From the NCBI GenBank assembly GCA_002923335.1, contig BEHZ01000099.1:1-6353 (forward strand): DNA of 6,353 nucleotides, written 5' to 3'. Of the stretch, positions 1-4,502 are shown one piece after another. Position 1 is the stretch's first letter. Every line of letters starts with the position of its first letter. The position numbers and the translations under genes were made by a program. The notes under the pieces are model-generated. The model saw only the letters and a program-made list of their open reading frames with translations, did not search any database and was not told the origin of the DNA. The DNA comes from a bacterium HR23 (GTDB taxonomy: Bacteria; Chloroflexota; Dehalococcoidia; Lucifugimonadales; HRBIN23).

Positions 1-486
1 ATAGCACTTCTCCTTTTCTCCGTCCTCCGGCCTGGCACCGCCAGCACTGCTCCCCGCTTAGGGGAACAGAAGGTGCGAGAACCTGCCCCCGACTTCACCT
101 TATCCCTGTTCGGGGGGGGCCAGTTCCGGCTGGCAGAGAAGCGGGGGACAGCGGTGGTGGTGAACTTCTGGGGCTCCTGGTGCCCTCCCTGCCGTGCCGA
201 AATGCCCGCCCTGCAGAAAGTCTGGGAGGCTTACCAGGGCCAGGGGCTGGTGCTCATCGGCGTGAATGTGCAGGACACGGAAGCCGACGCCCTGGCCTTC
301 TTGAAAGAGGTGGGGGTTACCTTCCCCACAGGCCCCGACCGAGATGGGAGCATCGCCGTCGCTTACCGGGTTATCGGCTTCCCCACCACCATCTTCATCA
401 ACCGAGAGGGGCAGGTGGTGCGCCGGTGGACGGGGGCCATATCCCAGGAGCGCCTCACCGTGTTGGTGGAGGACCTCCTGCGGTGA
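1..486 (+). CDS. TlpA/ResA-type thiol-disulfide oxidoreductase, 5' partial
   Basis: Thioredoxin-fold redoxin of the TlpA/ResA/AhpC-TSA group, expected to act outside the cytoplasmic membrane on cysteine pairs of apocytochrome c, copper-site proteins or other envelope proteins. The reading frame is open from base 1, so 161 residues are visible and the true start lies outside the window. The first visible residues (IALLLFSVL) look like the end of a membrane anchor or signal segment, followed by a Pro/Gly/Ala-rich linker. Next comes the typical entry REPAPDFTL, then the active site WCPPC with cysteine codons at 181-183 and 190-192. The cis-proline motif GFPTTIFIN lies near base 380. A GTG at 73 could start a 137-residue cytosolic form, but the open hydrophobic frame upstream makes this unlikely. 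The next gene follows after 18 bases. The family is clear; the substrate is unknown. Confidence 0.9.
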   Translation: MALLLFSVLRPGTASTAPRLGEQKVREPAPDFTLSLFGGGQFRLAEKRGTAVVVNFWGSWCPPCRAEMPALQKVWEAYQGQGLVLIGVNVQDTEADALAFLKEVGVTFPTGPDRDGSIAVAYRVIGFPTTIFINREGQVVRRWTGAISQERLTVLVEDLLR

Positions 487-504
487 GAAGGCGCCGAGGA
501 CACC

Positions 505-972
505 GTGCCGGGGAGTGAGGTCTTCCTCTTGGCGGTGCGCTGGCTCCACGGCCTGGGGGCGCTGGCGTGGATAGGGGGAAACATCTTCTATTTCCTGGTG
601 TTGCGCCCCCGCCTGGGCCGTCCCGACACCGATGCATACGCCCAGGCCATCGCCCAAGGTTTTCGCCAGGTGGTGCACACCGCCACGCTCCTCCTGGTGC
701 TCACGGGGATAATCCTGACCTTTGAGCGCCTCACCTCCCCTGTGGCCACGGTGCCTTATGTAGTGGTGCTGGGTCTAAAGGTATCTCTGGCCCTGGCGAT
801 GTTTCTGTTGGTCCGACGCCCCCCGCGGGCGCCCCCTACTCCTCAAAAGGGGCTGGGGCGTTTACTGGCCGGCTTGCAAGGCGGAAACCTAGGGGTCTTG
901 CTGGGCATCCTGGTGTATTTGCTGGCAGACCTGTTGAAGGTGCTGGCGGAACTGGCTCTGAAGGGGAGGTGA
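505..972 (+). CDS. Four-helix membrane protein, CopD-like
   Basis: A 155-residue integral membrane protein with about four predicted helices at residues 6-33, 57-73, 82-103 and 126-148. The opening WLHGLGALAWIGG followed by a long hydrophobic run and LRPRL resembles the first helix of CopD-family (copper resistance/export) and related small heme- or copper-associated membrane proteins. His15 in helix 1 and His58 at the start of helix 2 are the obvious candidate ligands for heme or metal. A basic, proline-rich loop (104-115) separates helices 3 and 4. The GTG start is chosen because GAGGA at 496-500 lies four bases upstream; an in-frame GTG at 535 would remove part of helix 1. It sits 18 bases after the thioredoxin gene and four bases before the next gene, so co-transcription is likely. 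The CopD assignment is by pattern only; an uncharacterised DUF family is equally possible. Confidence 0.6.
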   Translation: MPGSEVFLLAVRWLHGLGALAWIGGNIFYFLVLRPRLGRPDTDAYAQAIAQGFRQVVHTATLLLVLTGIILTFERLTSPVATVPYVVVLGLKVSLALAMFLLVRRPPRAPPTPQKGLGRLLAGLQGGNLGVLLGILVYLLADLLKVLAELALKGR

Positions 973-976
973 GGGC

Positions 977-1732
977 ATGGTGCTCACCTTAGATGCCCTG
1001 CGCAGTGCCCTGTGGCTGGTCTTCGCCTTCGCTGGGTACTGGCTGGTGGATTACCTGGCCCGGCGGGAAGCCCGAGGGCAAGGGGTCCCGGGAGACTGGC
1101 TGGAATGGTGGCTGGCCCTGGGCGCTCTGGTCGGGGGCCGTGTAGGGCACATCCTGGCCACAAACCCCGCCCTCCTCACCTCACCGATGAACCTGGTGCG
1201 CCTGACCGATGGCATGTCCTTTTGGGGGGCACTGACAGGCGGAGGTGTGGCCCTGGCCCTGGGCGGTGTTCGCCGGCCCCGTTGGAGCCTCCTCCTGGCC
1301 TCGGCCTATGCCATCTACCTGCCCTTTGGCATTGCCCTGGCCCACCTCCCCTGCCCCCTCTATGGCGCCTGTGGGGGTAAAGCCACCACCGGTCCGCTCG
1401 CGGTGCTCCTGCCAGGGGCGGAGGTAGCCCGCTGGCCCTCGGACCTGTATGAGGGGTTGGGGGCGCTGGTGCTGGGAGGCGTCCTCCTCCGGCTGAGTGC
1501 CCGACCTCAGCCCCCTGGCAGGCTGGCAGGGTTCTTCCTGGTATGTTACGCTGTGCTGGATGCGTGGCTCGCCCCCACGCGCCTGGTAGGGGCATCGCCG
1601 GCGTGGATGGGCACAGCGGTTGACCTGCTCTTCGCCCTTATCGGTCTGGCCTTTCTCGCCTACAGCCTACGGCAAGGAAAGGAGGACCATGCGCCGAGAC
1701 CTGATGGACATCCTGGCCTGCCCGGTGTGTAA
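977..1732 (+). CDS. Divergent Lgt-like (prolipoprotein diacylglyceryl transferase family) membrane protein
   Basis: A 251-residue polytopic membrane protein, close to the length of Lgt, which moves diacylglycerol from phosphatidylglycerol to the lipobox cysteine of prolipoproteins. The order of Lgt-like landmarks is kept: GALVGGRVGHIL (49-60), GMSFWGALTGG (79-89), a CPLYGACGGKATTGPL segment (126-141) and RWPSDLYEGLGA (152-163, where Lgt has HPTQLYE). However, Trp83 replaces the catalytic His of the usual SFHGG. The conserved Arg of the GRxGN/C segment is absent (ALAHLPC instead). The C-terminal helix reads CYAVLDAWLAP without the essential Arg. A normal Lgt reaction is therefore doubtful, and this may be a repurposed paralogue. 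The start ATG has GGAGGTGA (965-972) four bases upstream, lying over the previous stop codon. The last 44 bases overlap the Trm112-like gene in another frame. Fold assignment is moderately sure; function is unknown. Confidence 0.68.
   Translation: MVLTLDALRSALWLVFAFAGYWLVDYLARREARGQGVPGDWLEWWLALGALVGGRVGHILATNPALLTSPMNLVRLTDGMSFWGALTGGGVALALGGVRRPRWSLLLASAYAIYLPFGIALAHLPCPLYGACGGKATTGPLAVLLPGAEVARWPSDLYEGLGALVLGGVLLRLSARPQPPGRLAGFFLVCYAVLDAWLAPTRLVGASPAWMGTAVDLLFALIGLAFLAYSLRQGKEDHAPRPDGHPGLPGV
1678..1685 (+). promoter_or_regulatory. Shine-Dalgarno site for the Trm112-like gene, inside the Lgt-like gene
   Basis: AAAGGAGG ends three bases before the ATG at 1689. It fixes that start over the longer in-frame ATG at 1620, whose extra 23 residues (MTCSSPLSVWPFSP...) look like read-through of the neighbouring gene in another frame. 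The spacing is short, but the match to the anti-SD sequence is excellent. Confidence 0.75.
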
Positions 1733-1871
1733 AGGCCCCCTCTCCCTCGCGGTGGAACGGGAGCAAGACGACGAGGTCCTGCAAGGGAGCCTCTCCTGCG
1801 CCCGGTGCCAGGAGACCTACCCTATTGAGGACGGCATCCCCAACCTCCTACCCCCTCTACAGGCCGCCTAG
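1689..1871 (+). CDS. Trm112 family zinc-ribbon protein
   Basis: A 60-residue protein of the Trm112 / YcaR-like family. It opens with MRRDLMDILACPVCKGPL, continues with a charged middle, and then has LSCARCQETYPIEDGIPNLLP. Two CxxC knuckles (Cys11/Cys14 and Cys37/Cys40) form a likely zinc ribbon, and the YPIxDGIPxLLP ending is the family hallmark. In eukaryotes and archaea Trm112 activates SAM-dependent methyltransferases acting on tRNA, rRNA and release factor. The role of bacterial short forms is largely unsettled, and no methyltransferase gene is present here to name a partner. Length is normal for bacterial members. Start chosen by the strong upstream SD; it overlaps the preceding gene by 44 bases, so translation is probably coupled. 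It is the last gene of the rightward group. Confidence 0.92.
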   Translation: MRRDLMDILACPVCKGPLSLAVEREQDDEVLQGSLSCARCQETYPIEDGIPNLLPPLQAA

Positions 1872-1873
1872 AG

Positions 1874-1903
1874 GATGTGGCCGCAGCGTGGGAGGCCAGC
1901 ATC
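1874..1903 (+). terminator. Hairpin just after the Trm112-like gene, possible terminator
   Basis: GATGTGGCC (1874-1882) can pair with GGCCA-G-CATC (1894-1903), giving nine base pairs with one bulged G and an 11-base loop. It starts two bases after the stop codon at the end of the rightward gene group. There is no T-run after it, so it would be an atypical intrinsic terminator or a 3'-end stabilising hairpin. Confidence 0.35.
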
Positions 1904-1928
1904 TCCCTTACCCACAGGGACGAGACCG

Positions 1929-1981
1929 CCCCAGGGTAGAGGGTGCCCCGTAAGCGTGGGTGAGGCGCTTTACCCCTGGGG
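1929..1981. terminator. Long inverted repeat at the 3' end of folK, possible terminator
   Basis: CCCCAGGGTA (1929-1938) pairs with TACCCCTGGGG (1971-1981): ten base pairs with one bulged C. The 32-base loop contains a second small stem, AAGCG (1952-1956) with CGCTT (1966-1970). One arm covers the folK stop codon (1970-1972). It sits between convergent genes, where a two-way terminator would be useful, but neither strand has a T-run. Chance pairing in GC-rich DNA is not excluded. Confidence 0.3.
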
Positions 1982-2488
1982 AGGGCAAGGCCCCTGCCAA
2001 TGAGGGGGCGGTGCCCACCGGCGTATGCCCTGAGCGCCTGTCCGCTCCGCCAGGGTGCGCAGGGAGATGCCCAGCACAGGGTGCACCAGGTCCGGGGCCA
2101 GGTCGCACAGGGGCACCAGCACGAAGGCCCTGTCCGCCAAACGGGGGTGCGGGACCACCAGCCTCGGCGAGGCGATAATCCGCTCGCCGTAGAGCAGGAT
2201 ATCTATATCAAGGGTGCGGGGGGCATTGGGAAAGGGGCGGGTGCGCCCCTCTTCCTCTTCTATAGCCAAGCAGGTGTCCAGGAGGCCGAAAGGGTCAAGG
2301 GAGGTCTGCACGCAGGCCACCATGTTCAGGAAAGGCGGTTGAGCGCTGTAGCCCCAGGGGGTGGTTTCATACACGGCGGAAAGGGCGACCATGCGCACCG
2401 CCCGCCTTTCCAAATGGAGCACACCCCGCCGAAGGTGGGCCTCCCGGTCGCCCAGGTTAGACCCCAACCCCAGGTAAGCCAGGGTCAT
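1970..2488 (-). CDS. folK: 2-amino-4-hydroxy-6-hydroxymethyldihydropteridine pyrophosphokinase (HPPK)
   Basis: Transfers pyrophosphate from ATP to 6-hydroxymethyl-7,8-dihydropterin, the step just before dihydropteroate synthase in folate synthesis; cytosolic. The 172 residues carry all family landmarks: YLGLGSNLGDR (5-15), SAVYETTPWGY (37-47), QPPFLNMV (50-57), GRTR (81-84), PRTLDIDILLYG (90-101) with the metal-binding Asp94 and Asp96, and PHPRLADRAFVLVPL (113-127). Length is slightly above the common 155-165 because of a Pro-rich tail (about 158-172). The start ATG lies inside the folP stop (ATGA overlap), so folK translation is probably coupled to folP. The only SD-like sequence before it is the G-run at the end of folP. 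FolB (dihydroneopterin aldolase), often found with this pair, is not here. Assignment is very secure. Confidence 0.96.
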   Translation of the reverse strand: MTLAYLGLGSNLGDREAHLRRGVLHLERRAVRMVALSAVYETTPWGYSAQPPFLNMVACVQTSLDPFGLLDTCLAIEEEEGRTRPFPNAPRTLDIDILLYGERIIASPRLVVPHPRLADRAFVLVPLCDLAPDLVHPVLGISLRTLAERTGAQGIRRWAPPPHWQGPCPPQG

Positions 2489-3354
2489 GGCCCCCCCGGC
2501 CGTCGCCAGCCTCGCACTACCGCATCGGCCATTCGGGCCACCCGCACCATGGCTTTCACATCGTGCACCCGCACAATATCGGCGCCTCTGGCAATGGCCA
2601 GGGCAACCGTTGCAGCGGTGCCTTCTAAGCGCTCGTGCACGGGCAGGCCCAGCACCAGGCCGATGGTGTGCTTCCGGGAGGTGCCGATAAGCACTGGACG
2701 CCCCAGAGCAGAACGCACCTCGTCCAGGCGACGCAACACCTCCAGGTTCTGCTCCGCCCGTTTTCCGAAGCCCCAGCCGGGGTCCACGATAATGTTCTCC
2801 CGGCGCATCCCCGCCTTAAGGGCCAAATCCACACGCACCCTTAGGCCCAGGATAATGTCCGCCAGGAGGTCCCGATACTCGTAGCCGTGCTGGTTATGGG
2901 TGAGCACCGCCGGCACCCCGGCCTCAGCCACCACCCGTGCCATCTGGGGGTCGGCGGTGAAGCCCCACACATCGTTGACCAGGGATGCCCCCTCCGCCAG
3001 GGCCTGACGGGCCACCTCCGCCTTGGAGGTGTCTATGCTGATGGGCACCTTCAGCACCTGGGCCAACCTCCGCACCACAGGGAGCACCCGTCTCAACTCC
3101 TCCTCCACAGGCACGGGGCGCACATCCGGATAGACCTGGGGAGGGCGAGAGGATTCCCCCCCTACATCAATGATGTCTGCCCCCTCCGCCTCCATGGCCA
3201 GGGCACGCTCCACCGCCCTCTCCACATCGGAGATGCCGTCGCCGGAGAAGGAATCGGGGGAGAGGTTGAGGATGCCCATCACATAGGTGCGTTCCCCCCA
3301 ACGGAAGGGCCTCCCGCCGATAAGCGTGGTGCCCAAATCGGCCTGCTGCAGCAT
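2485..3354 (-). CDS. folP: Dihydropteroate synthase (DHPS)
   Basis: Condenses 6-hydroxymethyl-7,8-dihydropterin pyrophosphate with p-aminobenzoate to give dihydropteroate; cytosolic TIM barrel and the sulfonamide target. The 289 residues are full length. Motifs in order: MGILNLSPDSFSGDG (26-40), DVGGESSRP (63-71), SIDT (106-109), NDVWG (127-131), DPGWGFGK (191-198), GTSRK (224-228) and VHDV (263-266), which cover the pterin and pyrophosphate contacts. Oddities are THNQHGYEY (152-160) where many enzymes have a MHMRGxP-type loop, and Trp194 in the usual DPGIGFGK. NQHG-type loops recall Chloroflexota enzymes, which is inference. The ATG start is preceded by GGAAGGGG ending about four bases upstream. 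folP leads a leftward folP-folK pair with a four-base overlap, and its 5' side faces a divergent gene across a 97-base spacer. Confidence 0.96.
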   Translation of the reverse strand: MLQQADLGTTLIGGRPFRWGERTYVMGILNLSPDSFSGDGISDVERAVERALAMEAEGADIIDVGGESSRPPQVYPDVRPVPVEEELRRVLPVVRRLAQVLKVPISIDTSKAEVARQALAEGASLVNDVWGFTADPQMARVVAEAGVPAVLTHNQHGYEYRDLLADIILGLRVRVDLALKAGMRRENIIVDPGWGFGKRAEQNLEVLRRLDEVRSALGRPVLIGTSRKHTIGLVLGLPVHERLEGTAATVALAIARGADIVRVHDVKAMVRVARMADAVVRGWRRPGGP

Positions 3355-3451
3355 AGCACCCCTTCCATCCTACCAGATGGGGGAAAGTAAGCCAGTATCA
3401 TAACAACAGGAGGCTTCTTGCACAGCGTGGCCTTGGATACGGGAGGTGAGC
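3355..3451. promoter_or_regulatory. Divergent intergenic region, presumed promoters for folP (-) and the NAPRTase gene (+)
   Basis: The only divergent spacer in the window, so it must hold, or lie downstream of, start sites for both flanking genes. Its centre (about 3383-3408) is the most AT-rich part. TATCAT (3396-3401, + strand) and the overlapping TATGAT (- strand) each match five of six -10 bases, but neither has a recognisable -35 at 15-18 bases. No clear operator palindrome or riboswitch fold was seen. Promoter presence is inferred from layout. Confidence 0.35.
3442..3449 (+). promoter_or_regulatory. Shine-Dalgarno site that selects the ATG of the NAPRTase gene
   Basis: GGAGGTGA lies just before the ATG at 3452, with five bases between the GGAGG core and the start. 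A GTG at 3446, six bases earlier and in frame, overlaps the SD itself and so is not a plausible start. The frame upstream closes at a TAA (3401-3403) with no better start codon. Confidence 0.7.
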
Positions 3452-4447
3452 ATGGCCCCCACCTTCTCCCTTGACCCAGAGGTCCTCTCGGGCGACACCG
3501 CCGATGTCTACTTCCAGCGCACCATTAGCGTGCTCAAGAGGGCGGGCATCAACCCGGTGGTAACCATGGAGTTCTTCCCCCAGAGGGACGGCATCCTGTG
3601 CGGGATGCGAGAAGCCCTCGCCCTCCTGGAAGCAGTGCTCCCCAAAGAGGGGAGCGAGGTGTGGGCATTGGAGGAGGGAACGCCTATCCAGCGAAAAGAA
3701 GTGGCTTTGCGCATCAAGGCCCCCTACACCTCCTTCGGCCTTTATGAGACTGCCCTATGCGGAATCCTGGCCCATTGCACCGGCTGGGCCACGGCCGCTC
3801 GGGAGTGCGTGGAAGCAGCCAAGGGCATACCCGTCATCTCCTTCGGGGCCCGGCATGTGCACCCCCGGGTCGCTGCGGTCATGGACTACGCCGCCGTGGT
3901 GGGGGGGTGCACAGCGTGCTCCTCCATCGCAGGGGCACGCCTGGCGGGCGTGGTGGCAGCAGGCACTATGCCCCACGCCTTTATCCTGTGCGTGGGAGAC
4001 ACGGTGCGGGCGGTAGAGTTGTTTGACCAGATCCTGCCTCCGGATGTGCCCCGCATCGCCCTGGTGGACACCTTTAAGGATGAGGTCGAGGAGAGCGTGC
4101 GGGTGGCCCAGGCCCTGGGGAGCCGTTTGCAAGGGGTGCGTCTGGACACGCCTGTGGAGCGGGGGCGGGTAACTATAGAGTTGGTAAAGGAGGTGAGGGC
4201 CCACCTTGACCTGCACGGTTTCCCCCATGTGCAGATCGTGGTGAGCGGGGGGCTAAACCCGGAGCGCATCCGTGCCTTTGTGGAGGCGGGTGCGCCGGTG
4301 AACGCCTTCGGGGTAGGGGGTTATATCACCTCTGCGCCCCCTAACGACTTCACCGCCGACATCCACGAGGTAGAGGGCCGGCCCGTGGCCAAGCGGGGGC
4401 GCATCCCAGGGATTACCCCCAACCCCCGCCTGAAGCGCATATGGTAG
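3452..4447 (+). CDS. pncB: Nicotinate phosphoribosyltransferase family protein, short form
   Basis: Probably joins nicotinate and PRPP to give nicotinate mononucleotide (Preiss-Handler NAD salvage); cytosolic. The 331 residues start SLDPEVLSGDTADVYF (6-21), the usual NAPRTase N-terminal signature. They continue with FGLYETALCGIL (about 95-106), FGARHVHP (131-138), GTMPHAFIL (171-179), ALVDTFKDE (203-211), GVRLDTP (228-234), VVSGGL (263-268) and FGVGGYI (286-292), the order of strands and loops of the NAPRTase/QPRTase barrel. It is shorter than classical PncB (about 390-490 residues). The common GxRxDSGD reads GVRLDTPVERG, so the phosphate-loop chemistry or specificity may differ. Seven or more cysteines are scattered through it. 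A quinolinate or nicotinamide substrate is a less likely alternative. It stands alone on the + strand between folP and the convergent aldolase/phosphatase gene. Confidence 0.84.
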   Translation: MAPTFSLDPEVLSGDTADVYFQRTISVLKRAGINPVVTMEFFPQRDGILCGMREALALLEAVLPKEGSEVWALEEGTPIQRKEVALRIKAPYTSFGLYETALCGILAHCTGWATAARECVEAAKGIPVISFGARHVHPRVAAVMDYAAVVGGCTACSSIAGARLAGVVAAGTMPHAFILCVGDTVRAVELFDQILPPDVPRIALVDTFKDEVEESVRVAQALGSRLQGVRLDTPVERGRVTIELVKEVRAHLDLHGFPHVQIVVSGGLNPERIRAFVEAGAPVNAFGVGGYITSAPPNDFTADIHEVEGRPVAKRGRIPGITPNPRLKRIW

Positions 4448-4449
4448 AT

Positions 4450-4484
4450 GCCCCTGTCCCTGCTACAGAGGGGGGCGACAGCCC
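4450..4484. terminator. Hairpin cluster between convergent genes, possible terminator
   Basis: Three bases after the NAPRTase stop, CCCCTGT (4451-4457) can pair with ACAG-A-GGGG (4465-4473), giving eight base pairs with one bulged A. An overlapping alternative is GGGC-GACA-GCCC (4473-4484). The 55-base gap separates two converging genes and the hairpins could act on either strand. There is no T-run, so intrinsic termination is uncertain. Confidence 0.33.
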
Positions 4485-4502
4485 AGGTAGGGGCGGAAGC
4501 AC

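Noticed and set aside
112..119. Eight-G run in the thioredoxin gene as a possible phase-variation tract
   Set aside because: Similar G or C runs occur at 2491-2497 and around 3899 and 4731, and they are expected from GGG/GGC codons in this GC-rich DNA. The frame is intact across the run and nothing else suggests phase variation.
100..678. - strand open frame of 192 codons opposite the thioredoxin gene
   Set aside because: Covers the clear WCPPC redoxin and crosses into the next gene; the translation is compositionally biased and unrecognisable.
1620..1688. Upstream ATG extension of the Trm112-like protein
   Set aside because: Adds 23 residues unlike the family N-terminus and ignores the perfect SD directly before ATG 1689.
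2000..2884. Long + strand open frame (294 codons) across folK and folP
   Set aside because: It lies wholly antisense to two genes with complete family motifs, its translation is low-complexity and rich in Arg/Gly/Pro/His, and it has no recognisable domain. It is a GC-rich shadow frame.
2887..3390. + strand open frame of 167 codons antisense to folP
   Set aside because: Antisense to the DHPS coding sequence; a His/Gly-rich translation with no motif. Shadow of folP codon bias.
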